From: Neoechinorhynchus agilis
Lineage: Eukaryota > Acanthocephala
NCBI GenBank assembly: GCA_051530055.1
Contig: CM121342.1
Coordinates: 1,550,001 to 1,614,000 of the forward strand
Length of the DNA: 64,000 bases
Reading direction: 5' to 3'
The position numbers and the translations under genes are program-made. A model generated the notes under the pieces. It worked only from the letters and a program-made list of their open reading frames with translations, had not been told where the DNA came from and searched no databases. Position 1 is the first letter of the stretch; each line of letters opens with the position of its first letter. Shown here piece by piece: positions 1-10,805 of this stretch.

Positions 1-98
1 CCACCAGGACGGACCTTGCAACCCAACCGGATATTCTCGAACGGACACATTCTCACCCGAGCGAACCTCCCACGACTGGATATTCCCTTCCTAAGGGA
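1..98. other. Unique left flank of the tandem duplication
   Basis: These bases have no counterpart before the second unit. Homology between the two units begins at 99 (equivalent to 13470). I see no gene, repeat or motif here. Confidence 0.7.
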
Positions 99-464
99 TG
101 TGTTTTTTGAACAATGTGAGCTCGAATGCTTTGTGAATTCGAATGCTTATGAAGACCCAAAAGTAAATGGGTCCTCCTATTCTTTCTTTGTATTTTTCAA
201 CAATAAACGTTTTGTTATTATTACCTAAGAAGAATTCCGATAGCTTGCAACAAAAATATTATCGTTGTCAACAACAAGTATTTGTAGTTAGCAAATATTT
301 GTGCATAACGCGAATAATGGCTAAAGAAGTGCTGTAAATTTGCTGCTACAAATGCCAACATTTTGACAGCTTTTACGCTCCTTGTTAGCCAATCGGTGTT
401 TATTTATTTTCGATTTTGATGTTTCGAGAGAAGTTTCACGTTTACAATATCGTTATTACAGACC

Positions 465-2230
465 CATACGTTATGATTGTTCGGCAGCTCCGCGCTTATT
501 CGCTGCAGCAAGAATCTGCTGGAGCGCATGTCGCCGGTGGCATGTTTCAGCATTTTTCCCAGTCAAGGAAGGAAATAATCGGCTTCTTTTCCGAGGTATC
601 CCAGCGTTTCCACCGCAATCCGGATGAACATCTATTGATGCCCATCGAGCGAGGAGTGCTTATGCCGCTTCTTTTAATCGCTGAGGCTGGTGATTGCTAC
701 CGCTTTTGAGGTAGCATCCCGTAAATGGGATGCTGTGAGCGTGTTGGGGCAAGTAAAATCCCAAACCAGTATTTTCCCGGAGCACCAAGGGGAGAGTGTC
801 TCCATCAGGGCGTTTACCGTCGTTCCGGGAGAGTCCAACTGGTTCGAGTCGAGCTGGAAAACCGGCCGTTGAGATGGCTTCCTTGATTATGCGGTTGACT
901 GCTGAGTGCCGTGCGCAGCGAGCATTTGAACTCTTGCAGTCAAGGTCGTGAGTTCCCGACCTATTCACTGTCCCACCGCACCGACATGTATATGAGCCTG
1001 AGAATTCGATGCCCAACCGAAGTCCCACAGCGACGGTGATGGCTTGGTCATCCAGCCTCGTGGCAACAATCGTGACCGGGAAAACCTTCAAGAAGTCGCT
1101 TGAGTGAGGAGCTGAGACTGACAGGAGACGAACTCTATCGGTGAGAGATGAGCATGAGTTGAGAAGCTGTTGATAATACGCAGTGTGGAGCAAGGCAGTC
1201 CAACGTTTTTGGGAGTTTGTTTCCGTTGGAACGACCTGCCCGAACACTGATGTCCATTGAGCGTGCGTTTCAATCAGTTCAGGTGGTGGATACGACTCTA
1301 GTCGAATGTGTGGTGGGATGATTCTCAGCACCAGGTCTGAAGAGACCGAGATCGACGACGAAAAGGCAGGAATTGCTACTTCGGTGGTACTCTGGATGCC
1401 AAGACCGCCGAATCGAATGGGAAGGATCGCCTGTTTCCATGCTGTGTCGGACAGTCGTAGGTTAAGTACTTCTGACAGGGTTGATCGAACGCAGTTGTCG
1501 AAATCCCTGGTGAGCACTGACTTGAAGCATGGAGAAGTCCTCAGAAGGTACGCAATCTTCGGAAGCGACAGACATCGTGATAATATGAACAGAGCGTCGT
1601 ATCGCGCGATGTGCAAGAGCCTGGAGGCAGTGAGCCGCATTTGATCGATAGCTTTTGAGAGGAACGTTTCCAGGTTGGACAGGTTACCGATTGGAGACTC
1701 AAGAATGTCAGCTGAGTCGATTGCAGTTGTGTTTGCTCCAGGTAGTACGGTGAGCAGTCTTGATGATATCGGCACCCATTTCGGAGATGTTTTTGATGTC
1801 GCGGATGAGTTGGTCGATCTCCCCTCCAAAGCAACAGTCGTCAAGGTACCAGATCGATAACTCTGACGAAGAGCTGTGGGCAAGATGATTGATCGTAAAT
1901 GCGAACAGCAGAGGACCTAAAGGATTACCTTGTTGAACGCCCTCTGCTGATTCGACCTGGAACTCGCCGAACAGCAGCATGATGGCCTGGTCGTAGCACA
2001 ATGACACGTTCTGGTAGATTTCTGGTAGGTGCTGGTGGACAACCTCTGTTATCGCGGAGCGGCATATTGAATTGAACGCACCATTCCGACTATACGCTCG
2101 TGCTGCATGTACGGCCGCCTCGGCTCCAGCAGGAACTCTGACTCCTAATTGAACCGGCAAGAGTTGATCGATCAATTGATCGGTGGCGAACTTACACGCG
2201 GCTTTGGATGCCAACCGACGATAGGTTTCG
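465..2230 (-). mobile_element. 5'-truncated RLE-type LINE (family A), unit 1
   Basis: Reading the minus strand, 1708-2214 translates to reverse-transcriptase core with VQQGNPLGPLLF and the catalytic box WYLDDC. The sequence continues in a shifted frame through 660-1883, with the RT thumb (LSDTAWKQAILPIRFGGLG), a zinc knuckle CRCGGTVNRSGTHDLDC (C-x-C-x9-H-x3-C) and KRPDGD, the first part of the PD...D motif of the restriction-like endonuclease (RLE). Another frame continues through VWDFTCPNT to the C terminus near 470. At least two frameshifts are present, so it is dead. The 5' part, including any N-terminal zinc fingers, is absent: homology starts at about 2230. Domain order RT, CCHC, RLE is that of the R2/NeSL-type LINE groups; the exact clade is not resolved. 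Confidence 0.85.
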
Positions 2231-2628
2231 ACTAAAGGTAAAAAAATTTATGTTAGGAGAATTAATCAATTTTAATCCGATTTTCCAGTATTCTAAAGAT
2301 AATTTCAAGCAGGCGTTCGGGCTCAAAAATTGATTGGGCGTTTCTATTTTCCTGGACGCCTTCTGTACATCTTCTTGAGGAACAGCTTCCTTTATAGAAT
2401 TGCTCTTACTTGATTGTGATAAATTATCCGGAATCGATTGAAGCACTTTGTCTACATTATAACAACTTAATTTGTTATCTGTGAATAAAGTTGGCAGATA
2501 TTCAACGATGCAGTTTTATTCAACTTCTAAGGTTTTAGTAGGTTCAACTTGTTAATTTGATTGATTTCTTTATGTTTGGATGCCGGCACTTCTTTAATTT
2601 GAATCCTTTGCGATCGAAGTCTTGCCAT
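2231..2628 (-). other. Coding-like scrap, possible 5' exons of a host gene cut by LINE A
   Basis: On the minus strand an ATG at 2628 opens MARLRSQRIQIKEVPASKHK and runs about 30 codons. After a possible intron ending in ttcacag, a second open stretch (about 2280-2480) reads Ser/Lys-rich sequence such as VLQSIPDNLSQSSKSNS. This stretch runs into the LINE boundary at about 2230. It could be the start of a host gene that LINE A interrupted, or chance open sequence. I do not recognise the product. The same sequence is present in unit 2. Confidence 0.25.
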
Positions 2629-3779
2629 TTTTGGCTACAATTTAATATCGCAATTATTATTCATTTTCTTTATAAGAGGTCGTCGTTGGGGTTTCTCTGT
2701 ATTACATTTTTTTCTAAATTTGTTTGTAAAAAATAAAACTTCGATAATATGCAATTAATTGCAGCTCGAATTGTCTTGGAAAAATTATGTAACATCAATT
2801 GATAATATAATTTGTTCGTTGATTAAAAAAATATTTGTTGTTGGATAAAATTTTTTTGGAACATGTTTGTATTTTTAGAGCAATTGTTTAAACATTGACA
2901 TTGAATCGAATTTTTGTTTTCTTTAATGATAAATCGGCTGCACGAAGTGATGCATTATTTCTGCTTAAAATCGAGACCATAAGTTGATCGAAAGCATAAG
3001 CAAGACTACAAGATCGATTTCTTCGAACCGAATTCCTTTGATGTAAAAATCAATCGCATTCCCGCCGGTGCGAGCGTAACGAGGTATTTTATGCCAAAGC
3101 ACTCTAAGTAATCTTTATACGAATTAGAAGCGCGTTTGCTTGATACAAAAACTCAAGCAACCTTTCGCATTTTAGCTTTCAAGAATTGCCTCATCGCACA
3201 CTAAAAAAAGCTCCCAAATCACAGAGGGCGCTCACCGAAACGCGGTTCGATTCCTAATTTCAAACATATTTCCTGATTTCCCTGATTGTTTAATGTCGTT
3301 TTGCAAAACAATTCAAAAAATATATTTGAATATATTCTAAAAAATTCATATCTTCTTAACTTTTAATATATAGACATTAGTTTCTTTAGATGTTCTAAGA
3401 TCTTATAAAGGTTCACTTAATTTCGGAGCAGAGATCATTCACACCATCGCTTTTGGGTAGATAGTTTAATAAAATTTTTATTCCTTTAACTTTAATTCTT
3501 CTTTTAGTTGTAACCTTTTTAACGTATAAGTATTTTTTTACCTAAATGCATACAACACAACTTCTTTGGCCGTTAGATAGCCTTATAGTATTTTTTTCAA
3601 ATTCTTTATATATATAATTTATCCAAAAATAGGATATCAGTTTTTAATTTTAAACAATATTGATTCCTTTAAATAGTCGCTCGATATTTCCACTTTGTTA
3701 AATTTTTATATTTCTGCGTAGCGCGGTAGATTCTATGGCAACGAGATAAAGAAAAAAGAAATGTACATTTGAAGACGTT
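2629..3779. other. A+T-rich spacer upstream of the ZC2HC1-like gene
   Basis: No convincing ORF, RNA gene or repeat is visible in this stretch. It is the only 5' flank of the gene starting at 3780 and must hold its promoter, but no motif can be named. Confidence 0.6.
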
Positions 3780-5825
3780 ATGAATAACAATGAATCATTG
3801 AAGCAGTGTCCAATTTGCAGTCGCAGATTCTCGTCCAAATCATTTCAGCGCCACTACAAGGGGTGTGAAGTGTCAGGATTAAGAACCAGGCAGCCTTTTG
3901 AACGTGGAAAGGAACGTGTAATTCGCATTGGTGATGCATCCTTCAAAGTGAGCGTGGAAGTAAATGGATACGACGAAAAGAAGGATTTTAAAAGGATTAC
4001 GGCATGGCGTAAGAATTATGAGAATTTCGCAGTAGATCTAAAAGGAATTAACGAACAAGTGGAGGATTTAGTGAAGGATAAAGACCAGGAAAGTAACGAT
4101 GACGATCGGGTTCGCTGCCCGCATTGCTGCCGTCGTTTCTTTAAAAGTTCAGCGGGCCGCCACATTCCACCTTGTGCGAGGAGATTTGCCGAAATCAAAT
4201 TGAAAAAGAAACTCGACGAGAGAACGAGTGTATATTGTGGTTCGCCTCAAAATGCAAATGATATGAAAAAAACCAAAGTTCGCCAAGGGGTTATCGGAGG
4301 CGCTGAGCGAAAAAGAGCACAAGGTAAGTGGGTGGAGATATCATCGACGAATGCGCGAATACAACAACTTCAACGGAATGGGACACCAGTAAGCGAAAAG
4401 AAAGATCTGACAAATAATTTGCGATTGGTTATTCCGTCGAAGCAGAAGGTAGAAAGAGTAAAAGCGAAAAATAAGAATTTTAATACCTTATTTCCACCGA
4501 AAGCACAAAATTTTCAAAAAAAGAGGACGACAAACGAAGAGGTGAGAACAGCGAATGGATTTCATGGGCAAGTTCTCAATAGCAGCAAAACCGTTATAAA
4601 GGGAATTAATCGGATTCGTACTGAAATGACGAATAAAAAGAACTGCATCATAAAATTTGATAAGGAAAGTAGATGGAGAAAAAACGAAGAAACCGTTTTA
4701 GATAATCGCAAAGGAATAGGACCTATTAATTCTGAACATATGTCGTTAGAATCTAAATCACCGCCCTGTGAATTAAATTACGACTTTATTCAAAGGAAGA
4801 AAAAATTGCCATATAATCAGAATGGAAGTACGAATAAAAGGATTAAAAAAAGCAGTCAGAAGAGCATGATCGGACTAGCCAATAAATTTAAAAAGAATAG
4901 TGAGATTGTTGGTGTTGGTTGCCTCGAAACGTCAAAATGTTATTGCGAAAACAATAGCGGGTTTCCTCAAGAACGTAGTGAAATAGTGAATTTCGATCGA
5001 GATTTAAAGATGTTGAACATAGTGAAAGTGAAAGGTCGAAAGTCAGAAGAGTCCAAAGTTAGGATTCGGAATGGTTTAGGAGTTTCTTTGGAGAGAAATT
5101 TCGGTGAAAACAAAGCGAATGGATTTCATGGGCAAGTTCTCAATAGCAGCAAAACCGTTATAAAGGGAATTAATCGGATTCGTACTGAAATGACGAATAA
5201 AAAGAACTGCATCATAAAATTTGATAAGGAAAGTAGATGGAGAAAAAACGAAGAAACCGTTTTAGATAATCGCAAAGGAATAGGACCTATTAATTCTGAA
5301 CATATGTCGTTAGAATCTAAATCACCGCCCTGTAAATTAAATTACGACTTTATTCAAAGGAAGAAAAAATTGCCATATAATCAGAATGGAAGTACGAATA
5401 AAAGGATTAAAAAAAGCAGTCAAAAGAGCATGATCGGACTAGCCAATAAATTTAAAAAGAATAGTGAGATTGTTGGTGTTGGTTGCCTCGAAACGTCAAA
5501 ATGTTATTGCGAAAACAATAGCGGGTTTCCTCAAGAACGTAGTGAAGTAGTGAATTTCGATCGAGATTTAAAGATGTTGAACATAGTGAAAGTGAAAGGT
5601 CGAAAGTCAGAAGAGTCCAAAGTTAGGATTCGGAATGGTTTAGGAGTTTCTTTGGAGAGAAATTTCGGTGAAAACAAAAAAGAACCACGAAATTGCATCA
5701 TGAGAATTTCAAACACAAAGAAAAATATTCGAATTTGTAAAAGATGTAAACAAGAATTCTCTGATGAACAAAACTATGTGAAGTTTTGCATGTTTTGCGG
5801 ATTTGCTTGTAATTTTAAACATTAA
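3780..5825 (+). CDS. ZC2HC1-family C2HC zinc-finger protein with internal duplication (unit 1 copy)
   Basis: Single-exon ORF of 681 residues. Two C2HC fingers lie at residues 10-29 (C10-x2-C13-x11-H25-x3-C29) and 113-132 (C113, C116, H128, C132; CPHCCRRFFKSSAGRHIPPC). The second, with its RHIPPC ending, is typical of the ZC2HC1 (FAM164) family, as is the WRKNYENF segment between the fingers. A third Cys4 zinc ribbon closes the protein (C653, C656, C670, C673), like the C-terminal ribbon of ZC2HC1 members. Vertebrate ZC2HC1 proteins are about 300-350 residues. This one is doubled because residues 258-445 and 446-633 are a near-perfect tandem duplication of a basic Lys/Arg/Asn-rich region. Family members bind zinc and some are linked to cilia and sperm; the precise role is unknown. 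Family call is strong, orthologue not resolved. Confidence 0.8.
   Translation: MNNNESLKQCPICSRRFSSKSFQRHYKGCEVSGLRTRQPFERGKERVIRIGDASFKVSVEVNGYDEKKDFKRITAWRKNYENFAVDLKGINEQVEDLVKDKDQESNDDDRVRCPHCCRRFFKSSAGRHIPPCARRFAEIKLKKKLDERTSVYCGSPQNANDMKKTKVRQGVIGGAERKRAQGKWVEISSTNARIQQLQRNGTPVSEKKDLTNNLRLVIPSKQKVERVKAKNKNFNTLFPPKAQNFQKKRTTNEEVRTANGFHGQVLNSSKTVIKGINRIRTEMTNKKNCIIKFDKESRWRKNEETVLDNRKGIGPINSEHMSLESKSPPCELNYDFIQRKKKLPYNQNGSTNKRIKKSSQKSMIGLANKFKKNSEIVGVGCLETSKCYCENNSGFPQERSEIVNFDRDLKMLNIVKVKGRKSEESKVRIRNGLGVSLERNFGENKANGFHGQVLNSSKTVIKGINRIRTEMTNKKNCIIKFDKESRWRKNEETVLDNRKGIGPINSEHMSLESKSPPCKLNYDFIQRKKKLPYNQNGSTNKRIKKSSQKSMIGLANKFKKNSEIVGVGCLETSKCYCENNSGFPQERSEVVNFDRDLKMLNIVKVKGRKSEESKVRIRNGLGVSLERNFGENKKEPRNCIMRISNTKKNIRICKRCKQEFSDEQNYVKFCMFCGFACNFKH
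4551..5678 (+). repeat. 564-bp coding tandem duplication inside the ZC2HC1-like gene
   Basis: 4551-5114 and 5115-5678 are two direct copies of 564 bp (188 codons), differing at only about three positions (for example gaa/aaa giving Glu/Lys, and ata/gta giving Ile/Val). The length is a multiple of three, so the frame is kept. The same duplication is in unit 2, so it predates the 13-kb duplication. Confidence 0.95.
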
Positions 5826-5863
5826 AAATATATCATAGAGAATTGTCGCCGGGGTGAATTTGA

Positions 5864-5922
5864 TTCGAGTTTGGCGAGGTTTTTCCCTTAAAAATCCTGG
5901 GGAAAACCTCACCAAACTCGAA
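5864..5922 (+). repeat. Long 3'-UTR hairpin after the ZC2HC1-like gene
   Basis: Arms 5864-5887 and 5899-5922 are inverted copies of about 24 nt (TTCGAGTTTGGCGAGG pairs with CCTCACCAAACTCGAA), with one internal mismatch and an 11-nt loop. It starts 38 bases past the stop codon. It may be a transcript-end or stability structure, or a tiny palindromic element. Confidence 0.7.
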
Positions 5923-6829
5923 TTAAAAATATATGTATTATTTAGTAATTCAAAGTAGAAACATTGACTGTTTAATCAGGTTATCTTTTATAAGGGCACG
6001 CAAAATCAATCGCAATGTATTTTAAATTTTATAATAAGCAATTGGTAATTCGGTACATTTTATTCGAGAGTAACTTTTCAATAAAATGATTCTTTTAATT
6101 TTTTAAATACTAAGAAAACGACGGGATCCAAAAAAAAATTTGTGAATATTTTTTATCAGAATCAAGAATTTTATCCAAAATTCTCCAGAATAACAAATTT
6201 TCTTAAAATAAATTAGCTACACATTAAAAGACTTTTTCTTTAGTTTCCATGTTTAGGAATTAAAGTCACGGATCTGCTTCCTTCAACTGATTCGTTTACA
6301 AATTTTGAAGATGGAAAATTCTTCACGCAAATATCCACTGACAACACCAACAAGAAGGATTTAAAAATTAGATAAATTAAGCGAAATCAACTGCATTAAT
6401 AGGTGTAAATCCTTCTGAAACAGCCTAAAAGATGGACGTTTTTGGAATGCAAATAAATAATACTCAATACGACGACAGATATTGCAAGATTTCGGTACCA
6501 GAATCGGTCGGTAAATAATGATATGTAATTAAACATAAAATTGGTTGAAAGATAATGCAAGTTTTGAGCGCTACAGATTCCGAAACTTGTTATAGTGTTA
6601 GAGAAGAAATTTGATATTTGCTCCACGAAAATACATATTAACTACACCTTGCAAATTCCCTTTCGAGTCTATTCATTTGTTTCTTCTTTAAATTCCACTA
6701 ACATTTAAGTGACTACTTTTTAAGCATTTTGGTTTTGTACTGATCTCTGAACTAGACATTTTGGGGGAAATCAAAGCCTCGAGTATCTTTACATAATCTC
6801 GCTTTCTTCATTTTCATAACATTAACCGT
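5923..6829. other. A+T-rich spacer
   Basis: Non-coding between the ZC2HC1-like gene and LINE C. Short ORFs here look random. Nothing else seen. Confidence 0.55.
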
Positions 6830-6974
6830 TTCGATGACCACATTTTTACCTTGCGAGTTATTGGAACAAGGAATCACTTCATGGCTCTCGCAGACGGGAC
6901 TCCAACAAACTCCAGCCAACGCGCACGATCAATCGGCTTGGGATAAACCCTTAATCCTGACGGCTCACAACAAC
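6830..6974 (+). mobile_element. LINE C stub (unit 1)
   Basis: The plus strand translates to GITSWLSQTGLQQTPANAHD followed by QSAWDKPL, matching the linker between RT and zinc knuckle of LINE D (WHQLTGINQLPANE, QSSWDIPLV). It is cut off at 6974, where unit 2 continues with the rest of the element. Confidence 0.7.
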
Positions 6975-7018
6975 GGTGGTGGCATCGTTGACGGCGGTGG
7001 TGGCATCGTTGACGGTTG
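6975..7018. repeat. Two leftover 21-bp units of the LINE D 5' array
   Basis: Two copies of ggtggtggcatcgttgacgg are fused directly to the LINE C stub. In unit 2 this repeat marks the far (5') end of LINE D, so this is the scar of a 4,150-bp difference between the units. Confidence 0.85.
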
Positions 7019-8414
7019 AATTTTGTTCAATCTTCCGCTATTTTTAAATGACCATTAATATGGGTTATACAGATTTTTTACTAAACGCTTCTTAGAATAG
7101 CAACACAGTTTCTGAGTGTATTTATGAGCGAAAAATGAATTTATTGTATCGCTCAAGTAATTCGCGCGCATTTTTATATTTTGATTCTCTTAAATGATAG
7201 ATATACTAAAAGGTTTAAAGTCAATGTTTTGTTAACAGAATCGAACACAAATGGCTAACTTAAGATCTCACTTGTTCAATATCGACGCTGGTTAAACTCT
7301 TGAATTAATGCTTTTAGTTCAGGGTTATTAGTCTTCTTTACATCTGACATTAACTGATTATTTTAATATGTTCGATTTCCTACGGTATCTGTAATTTTCA
7401 CTGATTCTAGGACGAAGTGAAACGACGCAGTACGGATTAATGCTACCTTTGTTAAACAAAAGCAGTTATATTTCCATAATACAATTTGTATCAACGGCAA
7501 TAAAAGCCTACAAATAACCCTCAACGAATTAAAGTCGTAAAATAGTAGCACGTTCGATGAAGGTAGTTCGAACTATTACATAATGATCAGTGGTTAAAAT
7601 ACAGAATTGTTAATTCTACAATATAACTTGTAAAAATGAAATTTTAACGATCTGATGAAAAACTCCACTTATTGAATATTATATACTAATCTTTTAAGTA
7701 CACGCGTGTTTTATCAGTAAATTTTCGGGCAAATCGTTTAATCATGTAATTTTAATTGAAAACTAATACCCAATGTATATATTTCATCTTAACATTTTTC
7801 CTTTTTGTAAATCCTTGCCAGCCATTGGAAACTCTTCAATAAAAGTTTAATTGTCGATATCTTGCCATTGTTCGACCCTTCGGCAAGTGAACCATTCTAG
7901 AATTTCCTGTTCCTTTTCTGCCTGATGGTTTATGACAACAAATTATTCTTGTTGCAATGGCATCCCCTTATCGCGTTCTAACGCAGAGACAATGTCTCCG
8001 ACCTTGTTTTTGTTTATCTTTTCTATTTCAATTTTTAACAGTATTCAGATTGATCCATGGAAATGATTCGGTCCGAGTTGATGCGGTGGTAGATTAACTC
8101 TCAAACATTCGAGCTTTGCTGTTCATTGGTATTATCAGTCGTTGGGAAAAACAATATTCCGATCGACGTTCCATCTCCTCGCTGGTGACTCGAAATACAA
8201 TATTTCCCAGTTCTTGAATCAAGTTTAAAGTCTTCTGTCATCTTAATAAGAGAAAAAAGATTAAGTTGATCGTGTGTATTTTTTCCCAAAAAAGATGGAT
8301 CAGTATGATACGAGTATTGGCACGTTGGGATTTACGTTTTCCGGTCTTAATTCTGCTTTTAAACTGATGGGTTAGTCAAAGGCTGAACAGTTAATTTTGG
8401 TCGAGCAACCAAGT
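7019..8414. other. A+T-rich spacer shared by both units
   Basis: Matches 24540-25937 closely. No supported gene, RNA gene or repeat; ORFs of about 60 codons look random. Confidence 0.55.
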
Positions 8415-8954
8415 TATGCAAGATATACACAATTCGAGTTTATTTGCACATGCTGAATAGTGCACTGCAGTTATTTGTTCAACCAGTCAGTGAACGACGT
8501 CAGGCCTATTGAATTTATGTAGCCAATCAAAGAACGAGTTTTATGAACCGCTTTTTATCTGCTATTCTCGGCTTCAATTAAGTACTCTGCAGTTCAGTAT
8601 CGGGTTCAATTAGGTCAGCAATCGTATTTAAATAACGGTTTAAATTTGTGGGGCTTTAGAGGCAAAAAGGACCGAAATTAATTGAAACATGGAATTGACG
8701 ACCTTCTTCATAGCTTAAATATCTCGCAGTCGATTCATTTGAACAAATTTGACAATTTTTCGAAGTTCCGATAGGCGCAAAAAGCTCTATGTACAGGCCA
8801 TAGATCTCGGTAGCGTTTCCCGGCTAAATTTCTTCGTTAAATTATTAACTGATATGAAAGGACGCATCTACGAACCAAAACTCTGCAATCCCAAGTTTTT
8901 GAAAGTAAAGATCTGTAATTTTTATGAAATTTGACGTTATAGGAAGAAAAACTT
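8415..8954. other. Segment present only in unit 1
   Basis: About 540 bp with no counterpart in unit 2, where the sequence after accaagt instead enters a LINE B copy. I see no coding or repeat features in it. Confidence 0.6.
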
Positions 8955-10100
8955 CTGTTGAGCACTCTTTATCCCGAAATTGTTATGGGGTCCGCACAGC
9001 AACATTCTTCAAACATGAGGAAGGATTGGCTAAACTCGACGGCAAGGCGAGGGCTTGTCTCGAGCGTATTTTAAATGTCCAGCTCTCAGATGAGGCGTGG
9101 CGACAAGCTTCATTGCCTGTGTCGTCCGGGGGTTGGGCATTCGAGCGGTAGCAGGCCTTGCCAGCTTTTCTTGGATCGTATGAATGGAGTCAACCGATAG
9201 CGAAGATAATTCCGAGGGGAAAGTTTGTCTTGACCACGACTTTGTGGTGGCAGTTGAAGAATGGTGCCTGCAGACAGGCGCTAACCGTGTTCCCGTGAAT
9301 GACCTCAGACAGTCGAACTGGGACAGACCTCTCGTCGCGCGAGCTCGCAGTTCTCTACTTTCAGGTACTCGCGATGGGGTCGTCCGAGCTAGATTGTTTG
9401 CAGTTTTGACACGAGAATTGGGGCTTGATTGGAGGCTGTTCTTCTGGCATCTGTGGGAACTCTTCTCACTGATGAGGTAACGAGGGCTTGGTCTCCCGAT
9501 ATGCACGCCCCTTCGCTGTCGATGTGGGTCTTTTTCGGGCGACACGGTCTCGTTTGCCAAAAATCAGGAGGAAGGTTCTCACGCCATTCTGAGATCAACA
9601 GCGTAATTTCGCGGGCGTTGAGAACGGCGAACTTCCCCAGCATCTTGGAACCCACCCATCTTTGTCGACTAAATGGTCGTCGACCTGACGGAATTTCGGT
9701 CTTTCCGTGGCGGGAGGGCAAATGCCTTATCTGGTACGCCACGTTTGTGGACACTTTCGCAGTAAGCAACATTCCCTACTCTCTCGAAATCGCTGGATGT
9801 GCAGCGGAAGGGAGGAAGGTATGAAAATATAGGGATTTAGCAAGGGTCCACTATATTGTTCCCTTCCGAGAAGAGACGCATCGAGCGCTTGGCAGCTCGG
9901 CACTCTGCTCCAGGATCTCGAAGAAATTCAGAGAAACGACCGGCGACGCACGAGCAGTTGTATTCCTGCGGCAAAATATCTCGCTAGCAGTACAACAAGG
10001 CAATGCTGCTAGCGTGATAGCGATAGCCGAGGAAGGAGAGAAGCTCCAATTTTTGCGGACGGTGATGATTGCACATTTTGTGCTTTATTACTGTAAAACC
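8955..10100 (+). mobile_element. Degenerate RLE-type LINE fragment (family B), unit 1
   Basis: The plus strand shows, in several frames, RT thumb (QLSDEAWRQASLPVSSGG), a region matching [20 protein letters not shown] (knuckle area), [18 protein letters not shown] (RLE) and C-terminal Arg-rich sequence before 10060. Stops and frame changes are many. It is 5'-truncated just before the thumb. Bases 8960-10000 are almost identical to the reverse complement of 26100-27100 in unit 2, while the 3' flank from about 10064 matches the plus-strand LINE B copy of unit 2. Confidence 0.75.
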
Positions 10101-10345
10101 CCGAGAAATAAAAAATATTTACTACAAATTTTTTTTAGAAAATTCAACAATCCATATCGAGCGGAAAATCGTTAAAATACAGGAGTGTAGATTTGTGTAA
10201 ATTTACAATGTTTTTGGTTTGATATAATAGGGATTTAAGAGCAAGTATAAGAACATTACCTAAGAATAATTTTGTATCTTTTACTTTTTTAAGCATAAAA
10301 TACCTTTACAGTCGAACTTCTTGATACAATAACAAAACAGTTTCT

Positions 10346-10510
10346 ATTTGGGTCGCTTGTCAACACCAAAGAGGGATCATTGAAGAAGAATGTGTATTTT
10401 GACTGGTTGCATCAGTCATTTTATCATTGTTATTGCTTGTAAGTTTTTGGAGTTCTAGAAAATATATTCTTCTTTAATGGTCCCTCTTGGGTGTTGACAA
10501 GCGACCAAAT
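10346..10510. mobile_element. MITE-like hairpin element, type 1 (unit 1)
   Basis: A 165-bp element bounded by inverted repeats of about 45 nt: ATTTGGGTCGCTTGTCAAC at the left, GTTGACAAGCGACCAAAT at the right. Agreement continues inward through GAGGGA and GAAGAAGAAT. There is no ORF. This is the form of a non-autonomous DNA transposon. A fragment of the right side recurs at 61173-61204. Confidence 0.7.
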
Positions 10511-10520
10511 AACAACATAT

Positions 10521-10574
10521 GCGGCTAGCATTTTGGCCAGCGCCGATGAATGGGAGCGTTGATGAAACTATAAA
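10521..10574 (+). mobile_element. 54-bp LINE D 3'-end stub (unit 1)
   Basis: gcggctagcattttggcc and the following bases to aaactataaa match the 3' terminus of LINE D (minus strand, 21325-21370). It is an extreme 5'-truncated insertion beside the MITE. The related locus near 61.2 kb lacks it. Confidence 0.65.
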
Positions 10575-10805
10575 TTATGTATGCTTGCTTAAAAAACTCT
10601 TTCGTTCTAACCAACAGGAATGCAATCCTGGATAAAGTATTTAATTTCAGCGCGCCGATTTATGTACGGTCAATTTTTGGGAATACTTTTATGGTACCGT
10701 TTTTCATCTATTTCTTTTACACACTCAGTTACTTTTGTTTTGGTGGTGACAAGATAGTCGAGTTCCTTTTTGAGTCCCTGTCGATGACACGATGAAAAAA
10801 ATAAA

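Noticed and set aside
16-228. 70-codon ORF at the left edge
   Set aside because: Spans the boundary of the duplication unit and has no protein-like composition or counterpart.
1306-1644. 112-codon plus-strand ORF, repeated at 14677-15015
   Set aside because: Antisense to the LINE A RT and thumb region; no independent support.
10577-10795. 72-codon ORF with a hydrophobic stretch (also at 28896-29114)
   Set aside because: A+T-rich, begins inside the insertion beside the LINE D stub and overlaps the 3' flank of RPRD1; no conserved features.
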